A stretch of 64,000 bases of DNA from Stenocarpella maydis (taxonomy: Eukaryota > Ascomycota > Sordariomycetes > Diaporthales > Diaporthaceae), in NCBI GenBank assembly GCA_002270565.1, contig NQMI01000014.1, forward strand, positions 372,001 to 436,000, given 5' to 3'. A program made the position numbers and the translations under genes. Each line of letters starts with the position of its first letter. Position 1 is the first letter of the stretch. Of the stretch, positions 1-11,227 are shown one piece after another. Below the pieces are notes generated by a model, which ran no database searches, was not told the DNA's origin, and worked only from the letters and a program-made list of their open reading frames with translations.

Positions 1-174
1 GAGGCCCACAAGGCCATCCGTGAGGACCCCTTCAAGAAGGTCGAGAGCGACGCCCCCAAGAAGTCTAAGGAGGAGTGGAAGGCCGAGTCTCAGAAGTACC
101 GCGCCAAGAAGCTCAGCCACGAGGAGAAGAAGCAGCGCGTCCAGGCTAGGATCGCTGAGCTCCGCGCGGACTAA
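1..174 (+). CDS. rpl5: 60S ribosomal protein L5 (uL18), C-terminal end only
   Basis: The window opens inside an open frame of 57 codons ending in TAA at 172-174. It is rich in Lys, Glu and Ala, with an EAHKAIREDP start, a central EEWKAESQKYRAKKLS stretch and a KKQRVQARIAEL end. This matches the C-terminal helix of eukaryotic ribosomal protein L5, which binds 5S rRNA in the 60S subunit. The rest of the gene (about 240 residues in the family) lies upstream of the window. No intron is seen in this piece. The call rests on family recognition of the tail only, but that tail is distinctive. Confidence 0.85.
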   Translation, partial: EAHKAIREDPFKKVESDAPKKSKEEWKAESQKYRAKKLSHEEKKQRVQARIAELRAD

Positions 175-3100
175 GTGGGGTCCCGTTTGTGCCTTTCGAT
201 ACCCCACTACAAGAACCAGCTACTCTGGCGTATTGCGTTGCGTCGTAAAGCAGGAATGAATTGACCAGGGGCAAGAAAATCGGTCAGGATGGAAAACCGG
301 CGTTGATCAATGGAAAGGTTGCTTTCAAGGGTTCGGGTCCGGGGAAATATCAATGAAAAGTTCCAGCCACCCTTGCTTTGGGCCTCCCTCCAGCTCAGTC
401 ATGATGCCCTCTCTTGCCCCTACCATTGTTGCCAGAGTGAGCTGCAAATCTTCCCATGCTGTGCTACGCTGAAGATGTCCGCGGTAGGCAACGGCATTCC
501 TGTCTCCAAAGTCTGAACCGGTGACCTGTAGGCTAGTGACACAACCTTTACGTAGAATAGTTATGCCTTACACTTCGGGCTCACCTGACAAGTGATGGGC
601 GCGACGTGGTCTGGTGGCTTGCCCTGCCCCGACCCCGATCCTGACCTGACATTGGACACCTGCCTTCTGGTGTACCGACCTGCGCAGCTTCTCGCTGTGG
701 CCTGGCCCCCTCCCCCGCCCCTGAGCCCTGTCGCGCCGAAGCCTCCGAGACTCTGCTGCTGCTGCTGCTGCTGCTCCGTGCATTGATGCACTGTGGCGTA
801 TTAACATTTGCCCTAGGTTTCCCGCAGCGAAGGTATATTGTTTTATCATGGGGACGCGGTGAGGAAACCCCGGGGCGGTGGGGGGTATATCGAAAATGTA
901 CGCAACTTCCAGCGTACCTGGGGCATTAGTTAGAAATAGCAGGTAGTATCCCGAATATGGCCGATTGGGGGAGCCTATTCGGGACGGTAGGAGATTGGGA
1001 TGGGGGCTACGCGGTTCTTCGTTCGGCATGGCTGGTTGGACACGAAGGGCCGAGGGGACTTCCATGCGCGATGGGGCTTGCGCTGTTTCTTTTTGTGCCT
1101 TTCCATGTCGGCATTTATTAGTCGTGCTGGCGTTGACGATGCTTTTTGGGGACCGGATGTTCCGGTGTTGTGCTCCTTTCATTTTGGGCGGATTTCCAAC
1201 GCAGGCCGGGCCGTGCATGTGGGTATGTATGGTGGGAACCCCGGCTGGTGCTGGGTTGAACTGCTTGAGCGGTGACTCCAGACCAGCGAAGCAAAGCATG
1301 GAAGCTAAGCCCAGCTGGCCAGGTGGTGGCAACAGTACTGTGGTTGAGTTTCTCGACCTGTCAAGTATGGTTCAGGTGGGCGCGCGCGCGGCAAGGGCGG
1401 CGCTATATCTAATTCCCGCGCTAGCAGGCGCATCAGTCCCCGGACTTCAGCCCAGCAGCCACAGCCAGCATGGAGCTGGGAAGCCCAGCGTTGTCGTTGA
1501 GGAGGCGGCGTGGATTTCTAAGCAGTGCCTGCGGTTCTCTACTCAATTTGGAACCAAATCGCCTTGCTTCTTCTGGCGCAGGGGAAAACGGCGGCCGGGG
1601 CACAACAGGGGGGGAGCCCTATCTGCATTGCAGTTACTTGGGGCATGGAGAAATACCCGGTGTGCTATGAGGTGGAGCGGAGCAATGCCCTGAATGGGCG
1701 TAACTCTACTCTCTCTTGGCCCTTCCCCGGGGGTTGAGTTGTTGTCACGATGGACAGGCGGAGGTCGGCGACGAGTGGGCGAGGGTCCGGTTCTCAGGAT
1801 GGGTAAAATGTTTTTTTTGTCCCGCTGTGCTGTGGCTCTCTCTGGGCCTGTCGTCAAGATCAGACGAGATGAGAGAGTCGTACGAGGCAGTTACCAGCCT
1901 GGCCCTCACAAGTCAAGGCCTGGACAGTGCAGCGTGGATCCCCGATATGCAGCCGCGGCTCGTGCCAATGAGCGTTGATTGAGAGGACCGATCTAGGTGG
2001 TTTTTTGTTTTGTGGTCCGCCGGATATTTCGCGATGCGATGAGGTGCGGTGTGATGTGTGAGTGAAGAGAGAACGAAGCGCCAACTACTTCCATGATTGG
2101 TGCTTGTCTGGTGGGTAGACGTCGGGACTGGCTGGTCTTTGCTGGTTGTGTAGACAAAGATTACCAACAGAGAGAGGACTGATGAAGAACAAGCCTGCAG
2201 GCTTGGATTCAAACCGCATCGATCTTGAGGAAAAAGGTTAGCAGCGCTAGCGGGAGGTGCTATTAAATGGGCCAACGTTTCTTGTGAAAGAGGGTCCAAA
2301 AACCGGGAAACCTGCGGTAGATGATGCTGGTCCCTCCATCACCTGGTAAATACCTAGGTACCATCAAGACTTGCAAGGGCTCGTACATCCCACAAGCAGT
2401 CTGACCTCGTGACGTCGTGCGAAAGAAGTGGTCACGACGGCTGGTTCCTGTCTGAACTGTGTCATCAACACAGCCAAGGGGCCGATAATTAAGTTAACAT
2501 AAGGACCAGATGGTGACCCTAGTCGTGCCGTGCCGTGCTGTGCCGTGCGCTGTGCTAGAGAGGTCTTGGTAGGCCAGCATGAATCAAGGCCATGGACCTG
2601 GGACCGAGTGGGAGAACACGAGGAGATGGGCAATGCCATAGGTCCCTGGACACTTTTGACGGTCGCAACCCTGGCTGGTGTCCCACGCAAATAAACTCGT
2701 GCGAATTATCGTCTGCGGGAAGTCAATCCATAAAGACAGATAATGATGCCGTCCAGATTGCTGCGATAGAGGATAGACAGTAGGTTACCTGTTGCTTACT
2801 TACAACTACCCTTCTCAGCTTGGTGCCGGGGATGGAGCGCCCGCCCTGTCTCTCTGTCTGTCGCTGACCGAACCCCAAACAGAAGGCCCTGCCCTGTACT
2901 GCACTCACTACATTGCACTGGGCTGACCAGGAGCCCTGTCCTGTCCTGAACCTCGCCTCGCCTTCTCGTCTCCACCCCTTGTGCTTGCTCACCTCACCTT
3001 ATTACGCAGTCCGCACTCCCGGACTACATCCCAGACAGTTCAAAGTATCAACAGTAATAAATCCGCATTCGGGCCTGGGAATCTGTGTCCTCTGTCTGCC

Positions 3101-3580
3101 CGCGGCCAAACCATATCGCGCCCTCTTCTTTCGTCCAGCTCAGTTGCAACACACAACACACAACACACAACACACAACACAACGACAACAACAGCAACAA
3201 CACACACGCAACACATCGTCACTGGCCCACCATTTCACACCCTCCCTCGCCCGTCGCACTCATCCAACCTTTCCTGTCCTGCAGGGGAATACCACCTCCC
3301 ACCACCGCTAACACCATGGCCGCCAAACCCCGCCTGTGATCAGACCCTCCCAAGCGTGGTTAAAGCTGTTGCGCTCTAGCCCGTCCGACCTGACATCTGG
3401 ACGGTCTGACCTCCGGTCTCGTGCTGTTGCGCGCCTGCACGACAGTCGCCAATTCTAATTACCAATCCTCCGCCAGGCACTCATTTGCTCTACTCGCCAC
3501 CGCCTCCATATCTTCTACCGTCTCCCCGGCTGTCCGCATCCACTGTGCCAACCACCCCTGCGTCGGAACAGAGACACACC
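175..3580. other. Long region without a supported gene (rpl5 3' end to Mhp1-like leader)
   Basis: About 3.4 kb. It holds a run of CTG triplets near 751-775, GC-rich sequence without coding character, and a CA/ACA-rich stretch near 3148-3215 typical of a fungal 5' leader. Long frames exist on both strands (for example 568-1332 minus and 965-1693 plus), but they overlap each other, are arginine/tryptophan/cysteine-rich and carry no recognisable domain. It probably contains the rpl5 terminator and the promoter and 5' UTR of the next gene. Confidence 0.5.
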
Positions 3581-6500
3581 ATGGAGCAGATACACGGCGT
3601 CGATGTCTCGTGGATGGCCCACCACGGAACTCCGAAAGGTAGGCCTCATGCCCTCGCATCCAACCCCCAGGCAGACAGAACCTCCATCGCCGCCCGCTGC
3701 TCCTCGAGGCGCTCACGGTGGCGAGGCTGACACAGCTCCTAAAAACACAGACCGAGTGCAGCCTAGCCGTCGATGCACCTTCCCTGCTCCCCCGGACCAG
3801 TCTCCCCGTCATTCGCCCGCTCCGAGTCCGGCCAGGGAAACAGACGATGCGAACAGCCACGCAGACCCAGCGCCAAAAACAGACGGCACACTGCCCAAGC
3901 AGATCCCCCCTCGTCCCGGATTCACCAGGGAGAGAGGGAGCTCCGTCAACGAAAAGAACGGCGTGGCAGGAAGCCCGTCCTTGACGAGGAAGTCATCCTG
4001 GTTCTCCAACATATCCCAGAAGTTCTCGGGCAGCGGGTCTCAGAGCCCGCCACAGGCTAATAACACTCCGACCAAAGACGCCGAGATCTCCGTCCCCAAG
4101 ATCACCCCCGCCAAGAACGCAGTCCTCCAGCATGCCGCCAAACACCAGGGGGAAGGCCCCTACACACCAGCACCACCCAGGACGGGCCAGACTGGCCTAC
4201 TGCATGTCTTGCGCAGGCTTTCGTCCAACTCCGGCCAGTTGGGACCTCCTATGAAGGGTCTTACTAACCACGGGCTGGTCGAGAGGAGGGTATTGAATGT
4301 CGACCGACAACGGGTACGATGTCCCTTGGAAGAACTGCACCAGTCGAAGCTGCGGAGAGTAGCATTCTGCGTCGACGTGGAGATTGCGCCGATGCCCAAG
4401 TATTCCGACGCCGACGCCTCTTCCTCGCCCAAGACCGGCGCCGCCGGAAAGCCCGAGAAGCGGAAACTGGCCGAGAAGGGAGAGGGTGAGGCGCTAAAGA
4501 ACCCAAAGGCCGTAGAGAACCAGAAGGAGCAGGATGGCACCGTCAACGTCTCAGGGGAGCAGCTACCAAGAGAACCCGAGCAAGAAGGCACCGAGAATGA
4601 CGAAGCTTCTGCTAAAAATGATACCCAGCCCTCTACTACCGAGGCCAGCGCAACCACAAAAAAGAAGGAAAAGAAGAAGAGGAGCGAGGAGGAGAGGAAA
4701 GCAAGAAAGGACAAGAAGCGAAAACTCGCAGAGGCCAACGGCCAGATCCCCCTGGAGCTGCACCTCGACACCGACACCTCCGAGCCGTCAGCCCCGACCA
4801 CCCCAAAGGTACAGGCTGTGCCCACGACCAACCCCGTGCGCATCTATAGGAGATGTTGCCAGCTCAGGGAGACGCCCATTCTTAAGAAAATCACCGAGCA
4901 GCTCATGGCACCCACGAACTCTACTCCCGCTGGGGTCGTCGAGAAGCTGGACCTCAGTGGATACTGGATGCAGCTTGCAGATCTTGTCACATTGGGTGAC
5001 TACCTGGCTGTCGTCCCGGTCAAGGAGGTCATATTAGAAAACTGTGGCTTGAACGACGAGGGCCTGAGGGTGGTATTGGCCGGCCTGCTCGCTGCCAGGG
5101 CGGTCAGCAGCGGTCCTAGGAGACGGCCGGTAACCTCAGCCGATGGGCTCGTCGACCAAGGTGGCGTGGTCGAGCGGCTCGTGCTGAAGAACAACAAAAT
5201 CGGCCCCGAGGGCTGGAAGCACATTTGCTTGTTCCTCTACATGTGCAAATCCATCGTCAGCCTGGACCTGGCAGAAATCCCGTTCCCGAAACCACCACAA
5301 CCAACAGCAGCAAATGGGCACGCCCATCACTTCCACCTCCACGAAGAGAAAAGGGCTCCATTGGACATCGGTACGCTGTTTGCCAAATGCATTAGCGAAA
5401 GACTAGCAGGTTCCAGGCTTGAAATGATGAACCTGAGCAACATTGGCCTCAACCACGCCCAGCTTGGTCAGGTCCTCGATGGCATAATGCAGTGCGGCGT
5501 CCGCAGGCTCGGCCTTGCTCATCTCAATCTCGACACAGACGGCCTTGAACACATCAGGCGATATCTCAGCAGTGGCAAATGCGAGGCTCTAGACCTTGGC
5601 GGCAACGACCTGCGCGACCACTGCGAGAATATTGCCAACGCCATCGACGAGACCAACACGCTGTGGGCCTTGAGCTTGGCCGAGTGCAACCTGAAGCCAG
5701 CGTCGCTGTGCAAGCTACTCCCGCATCTATACAAGCTTTCAAATTTCCGGTTCCTTGATCTGTCACATAATCAGGCATTGTTCAGCTCGGACCCTAGCGC
5801 AGTAGGGGTCCTCAGGAGGTATGCTCATCTCGCCCTACTCACACCTGCATCTACAGCTCACTGACGTGGCTACAATAGGTACCTGCCAAAGATGGAGACG
5901 GTGAAGAGGATACACCTTAGCGACTGCGCACTGAACTCGGAGCAGGTGATCGCTCTGGCCGAGGTGATTCCGGAAATGACATCGATAGCCCACATAAATT
6001 TCCTGGAGAATCCGGAACTCACCAAGCTGGCAGACGCGAGCACGGAGGAGACACAGGAGGAAGCGTCGGCATTATATGCGTCCCTGTTGGCTGCTACGAG
6101 AATATCTCGCAGCCTCGTCTGCGTGGACATTGACGTTCCTACCGAGACCTCTGGCGAGATTGTGAAGGCTCTCGCCAAACAGATCGTGGCCTATTGCCTG
6201 CGTAACATGGAGCGACTGCCACTGAAGGATGGCGGATCGGCCCTTGATGAGGACGCACTGGCCGGCGGTGGCAAGGACCCTGAATACCCCGATGTAATTC
6301 AGCATCTCGTTGGCCATGATATCATGGCGCCCGACACAGATGACGAGGAAGTCGAAGCCGACGATGATTACATAGTTGGAGGTACAGGCGTTGCCAAGGC
6401 GTTGGCCTGCTGCTTGAAGAACCGCGGAGCGGCCTCGAGGAGGAACTCTGGGGAGTTTGTGCGAGATTTCGAGACCGGAGCCCCGCAGCAAACGGCACAC

Positions 6501-7298
6501 CTGCCTGGTGGCAAGGCCAAGGACGTATCAAAACACCTGCTACTAAGCGCGAGGAAGATCCGGCACCGCCTGGAGCCTGCTCTCGCCAAGGCAAAGACCT
6601 TGGCAGAGCAAAACACCGGAGAGCGTGGTACTTACCAGCGCCTAAGGTTCCTGCAACAGACGCTGGATGGCATCATCAAACGATTCGAGGACGAGTTCCC
6701 AGAGACGAAAGAGGCTGCCGACAGTGGCATATCGATCCCGCCGCCGGACTACCAGCTCGACAAGACCACCACGCGCAACTCGATCTCGTCTGCAGAGGCA
6801 GACCGCGAGCATTTTGCGGCCGGATCCGACGCCGAGGAGGACCCGGAAGTACAGCGCAGCCTGTCGCGGAGCAGCTCGAACCTATCGCTATCATCCCTGG
6901 CGCTCAACCGCGAGGAAGGCCGCGCGCTCCGGTCCGGCCACCAGTTCCGCTCCGGATGGATGACGGCGGAGCAATACCAGTTGTTGTCGTCAGCAGGCCT
7001 TGAGGAGCTGCAAAAAGACCCTCACCAGGTGCGGGTCCTCAATGACCTGCTCGACGAGCTCGACGACGAGGAGATCAGCAGGCTACGGGACGAGAAGGGT
7101 GTGGTGAGGGTGTTCCAGGAGCACCGGCAAAAGATCGTGGACGCGTGCAGGGAGGCCGATCCCGAATACTGGCCCAGGTTTGTGGAGAGCCAGGAGAAGG
7201 CCGTGGCAAACGTCAAGGTGGCCCAGCCCAAGCCTTGTAACGACGCAGACGGGCAGGAAGCTGCGGTGGTAGGTGACGAGGTCGCGGTCGCGGACTAG
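3581..7298 (+). CDS. Leucine-rich-repeat (RNI-like) protein, Mhp1-like
   Basis: Proposed exons are 3581-3638, 3736-5818 and 5879-7298, giving about 1,186 residues. The start MEQIHGVDVSWM lies in a different frame from exon 2; an intron 3639-3735 ending CTGACACAG joins them, though acceptors at 3678 and 3708 also keep frame. The second intron (5819-5878) has a stop in frame and a CTGAC branch. The N-terminal half is disordered, Ser/Pro-rich, with Lys/Glu-rich runs (a KKKEKKKRSEEERKARKDKK-type stretch). From about residue 375 ribonuclease-inhibitor-type leucine-rich repeats appear, such as LDLSGYW, LILEN-like CGLNDEGL, LDLGGNDL and LDLSHNQ. Similar filamentous-fungal proteins are often annotated as Mhp1-like cell-wall or microtubule-associated; that naming is from memory and the molecular role is not shown here. 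Confidence 0.75.
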
Positions 7299-8280
7299 GA
7301 GAGCGGGCGGCGAGACGTGCCAATGCAGCCGAGGCCCAAGAGCAGGAAGTGCTGTTTCTGCTTTCACTAAGGCTTGAATAAGAAAAACAAACACCAGGAC
7401 GGACTGGTTCCTTCGGGAAGATTTATAAAAAGAAACGCCCTTACTGGTGGTTTTGAATTGCATCAACATCGGCGTTTGAACAGGAGCCTTAAAGCAGGAA
7501 CTTTCAACATATAACCCTTCTTTGGAAAGGGAAGGGGGGGGGTTCTCTTTGTTTCGTGCAATGTACTGGAACTACACATGAGGGAAGCAGGACTGTTGCC
7601 GTTGTACAAATAGCGGCGTGGAGAGGCATGGGAGGGAGTGTGTGGTTTGACGGGATACTACTATTTACTGCTTTGTCAGGCCAGGAGGCGCAGGGCGTGG
7701 GCTGCCGTGTCTCGTGTAGTGTATGGTGCTTGCACATGTGGGCTGACGTGCCTGGGTCCACTGGCTCTCCACCCAAGCTTGCCAAAGCTCAGCTGTCGCT
7801 CCCTTGCCTGGCTGCCCCAGCCAATTAGGACGCGTCTGCACGGCCTGGAAAGCTGGGTATACTTACGCACCTACACTAGGTAGTCCGTACTCCGTAGGAG
7901 CTACCTTTCGCGTCGCAAGCTTCAGGGTCCTCCCCGAGCCCGCCACTACATTATCTACCTACCTGGTGTAGGTACCATGATTCCACCTCTTTCTATCTAC
8001 TTGCGCAAACTCGGAACTTCCAGACATTCACCCTCCCCCGTCCATCCTGACCCCTTCGATATTGATCCCATCTCAATTGGCTCTATAATACGGGCGTATT
8101 GAGAAGCCGTGTCACTTTCCAACCATTGACTTCGCTTCTTGCACTTGTCCAACCCGTCGAGCCCGACTGAAACCCCCGGCGCATAGACTCTCACCCCACC
8201 TGTGTCTCGTCCTCATCAGCCCGTCGCACACGCGCCCACAGCAACAAACAACACACCATCCCCATCACCTGTCCCACGCA
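7299..8280. other. Intergenic region (Mhp1-like 3' end / chaperone promoter)
   Basis: 982 bp between two genes on the same strand. It contains a short G run near 7537-7546 and, upstream of 8281, C/A-rich pyrimidine-biased leader sequence. No domain-bearing frame, tRNA-like fold or repeat was recognised. Confidence 0.4.
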
Positions 8281-10148
8281 ATGGCCGACGAAGCTGCCAC
8301 CACCCCGCGGTCCGTCGCCGACCCTGGCACCGCGACACCGACCCTGGCTCCCGGCACCGCGACCGGCACCGCCACGCCCATGTCCGCCGTCTCGATCCCG
8401 CTCACGGCCGAGCAGCGCACCCTGAGCCTCAAGGTGTCGCTCGCCGACCTCACGGCGCGGGCCTCGGGCCTGTATGCTCAGAAGAAGTACGACGAGGCCG
8501 CCGAGGTCTACGCCCAGGCCGCCGAGATGCAGGCCGAGATGAACGGGGAGATGTCGCCCGAGAACGCCGAGATCCTGTTCCTGTACGGCCGCAGCCTGTT
8601 CAAGGTCGGCCAGGGAAAGAGCGACGTCCTCGGCGGAAAGGCGCCCGCGACCGATGGCGGAAAGCCAAAGCAGCACAAGAAGGCCCCCAAGAAGGCCAAC
8701 GGCGCACCAAAGGCCGAGCCGGCCGAGGCAGCCCCAGCCGAGAAGACCGAGACCCCGGAGGCGGATAGGGTTGCCCAGGAGGCGGTCGAGATCATCGCGG
8801 ACGACACGAGCGCGGGGCGCGCGGACAAGAAGGAGGCCGAGGCCAAGAAGCCGCTCTTCCAGTTCACGGGCGACGAGAACTTTGCCGACTCGGACGAGGA
8901 GGACGACGACGTCAGTGACGATTTCCAGCTATTTTTGCCGGCCTCTCAACTTGTGCCCGCGCGCTGACTTGTGACCCCAAAACAGGCCGGTGCAGAAGGA
9001 GAGGGCGAAGAGGAAGAAGAAGATGACGACCTCGCCACGGCGTTTGAGATTCTCGACCTGGCCCGCGTGCTGCTGAAGAAACAATTGGAGGTGAGGCTCG
9101 CGGCGGCGGAGACAACTGAGGGCAAAGGTAAAGAGAAGGCCGAGAACGGCGACGACGATGATGACAACGACCGCCAGGATGTCGGCCTCAGGCACATCAA
9201 CGAGCGCCTGGCGGACACACACGACATCCTGGCCGAGATCTCCCTCGAGAACGAACGGTATGAAGCAAGCTGTTGCTGCCCCAATGGCCCACCACTCGCC
9301 CACAAAGAAGAAAGAAGAAAAAAAAAGAAGAAAACAACCATAGGATGCGGTTAATAACTAACCGCGCTCTCTCAGATATCCTAACGCGATCGCCGACGCC
9401 CGCGAGTCTCTCAGGTACAAGCAGCAGCTGTATGGTGAGGACTCGGAGATCATCGCCGAGGCGCACTTCAAGCTCTCGCTGGCCCTCGAGTTCGCATCCG
9501 TCACGGCCCAGGCGGACGAGGAGGGGGCTGGAGACTCGGCGGCGGCTGGCGGCCCACCGCGCGAGGTCAACCAGGAGCTGCGCGACGAGGCGGCCAGGGA
9601 GCTCGAGGCGGCCATCGAGAGCACCAAGCTGAAGCTGCAGAGCAAGGAGGTCGAGCTCGCGACGCTGCACTCGCCCGAGGACAACGACATCTCGCGGAAG
9701 CAGATCACCGAGACCAAGGAGATCATTGCCGACATGGAGCAGAGGGTAAGTCTTTTTCTTTTCTTTTCTTTTCTTTTTGAATGTCTCGGCTTCTTCCAGC
9801 GCTCTGCCTAGGTCATTAACCCGGGAATAAACACCGTACTGACAACACAACCAACAGCTGGTCGACCTGCGCGGCCCCCCAATTGACATGAAGGCCGCCC
9901 TCGGCGCGGACCCAATGGTGGGCGGCATCCTGGGCGCGACGCTGGGCGAGTCGTCGACCGAGACCGAGGCGCGCATCGAGGAGGCCAAGAAGACTGCCAC
10001 GGACCTGACGGGCCTCGTGCGCAAGAAGGACAAGCGCAAGGCCGAGGAGGGGCCTGCCGAGGGCCAGGAAGGGGCCGAGGGGCTGGAGCCGAGCAAGAAG
10101 GCCAAGACCGAGGACGCGGAGGAGGCGGCGGCGGCTACCTCCTCATGA
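8281..10148 (+). CDS. sim3: NASP/Sim3/Hif1-family histone chaperone (SHNi-TPR)
   Basis: Four exons close in phase: 8281-8910, 8986-9257, 9376-9745 and 9858-10148, giving 520 residues. A first TPR lies near residues 60-100 (LYAQKKYDEAAEVYAQAAEM), followed by a Lys/Ala/Pro linker and an Asp/Glu-rich acidic tract. Then come the interrupted TPR helices (LRHINERLADTHDILAEIS) and the SHNi-TPR signature made across the intron at 9258-9375 (ERYPNAIADARESL, then AEAHFKLSLAL). The C-terminus ends in KRKAEE and SKKAKTE basic/acidic runs typical of a nuclear localisation signal. Proteins of this family bind H3-H4, including the centromeric H3 variant, and hand them to assembly factors in the nucleus. The first intron uses a slightly unusual GTCAGT donor. 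It is convergent with gyp1. Confidence 0.9.
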
Positions 10149-10993
10149 GGAGCAGCGGGTTTTCACCAGCTTGAATGGATGGAGGTGCTCATGGGTGGTT
10201 ATGTCTCTCAAGTTCCTCCCAGAAAGGGAAGAAGACGATGCTTTACGAACCATGTGAACTGGTGGAGATGGGGTTAGAGGGTTGAGACCTCTGGAGGAAG
10301 GGTCAAAAGGTGTCTCGTCATATACCTCGGGCATCGTTCTCATCCACAGCTACTTCCGCTGTAATGTCCCTCATCACATGTTGCTCGGAGAGACACTGGG
10401 ATATCCCCCTGCTGTCTTGCTTGACAATCTGTGGACCATAGCACACAACCCCCCGCTTGGGGGGGAGAGGGAACGGGACGGATCAAACCGTATTGCGAGC
10501 TACCACCAGACCAGTCGAAGACTGAGTGTTAATCAAGAAACTTCTCCATTGCCCGACAACCATCAGCACGAACAAATTTGCCTGATATATATACCCTGCC
10601 TGATCTTGCCGATCTCCTGTGAGGAGGGGGGGAGAGCAGCAGAAGAAGAAGCAGCAGCTGGGTGTTGCGTGAGTCCGCGCGGGATCTATCTCGTCATCCA
10701 CTTGTCAAATATAACCAACCCCCCCTCCCGGGCCACCACCTCAGCCGCCGAGAAGAGTCCCAGAGGGCGTTGCATGGACGAGCCTGACATGTTGTCGTAT
10801 CGGGACGTGGTCGCGATGGCTAGATCTTGGGGGCATTTTATTGAAAATTATGATTGGTATTTTTTTCATCCCCGGTCTGAGATGCGACCGCCGGCCCGGA
10901 ATCAAGTTTAACTCCTCCCGTGTTAATGCAACCCGATTTTTTGTCGTCCCGCGCAAATTTGTCTTGCTTGTTGGTGATGATGTTGTTCTTGTT

Positions 10994-11060
<67 letters not shown>

Positions 11061-11227
11061 CACCACAACCATTCCAGGTCTCCCGCGTTCCCTCGCCATC
11101 TCTACCTCACATCAGCAAATCGAACCCCCGCCCCCCCCAACCTCTCAATATCCCCTACATATACTAGCCCCACAGAGGGGAGCAGCCACACATTCACTCA
11201 CACACACACCACACGTATGATACACCT
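10149..11227. other. Convergent intergenic region with microsatellite
   Basis: Lies between the 3' ends of the histone chaperone and gyp1, so it should hold both terminators. It carries a C-run (near 11131-11139) and the dinucleotide repeat listed separately. Frames here (such as 10282-10911) are compositionally random and lack domains. Confidence 0.4.
11002..11058. repeat. Compound (CA)n(TC)n microsatellite
   Basis: About 11 CA units run directly into about 17 TC units, seen directly in the sequence, downstream of gyp1. Confidence 0.95.

Noticed and set aside
568..1332. 254-codon minus-strand open frame
   Set aside because: It overlaps a 242-codon plus-strand frame (965-1693); neither has a domain, normal codon use or splice context. 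High GC makes long chance frames common.
965..1693. 242-codon plus-strand open frame
   Set aside because: Trp/Cys/Arg-rich, low-complexity composition and overlap with the opposing frame; no recognisable family.
4160..4843. 227-codon minus-strand frame inside the Mhp1-like gene
   Set aside because: Ser/Phe-rich mirror of a Lys/Glu-rich coding region; a shadow frame.
9197..10105. 302-codon minus-strand frame
   Set aside because: Opposes the last exons of the histone chaperone, whose SHNi-TPR motifs and phase-closing introns are convincing.
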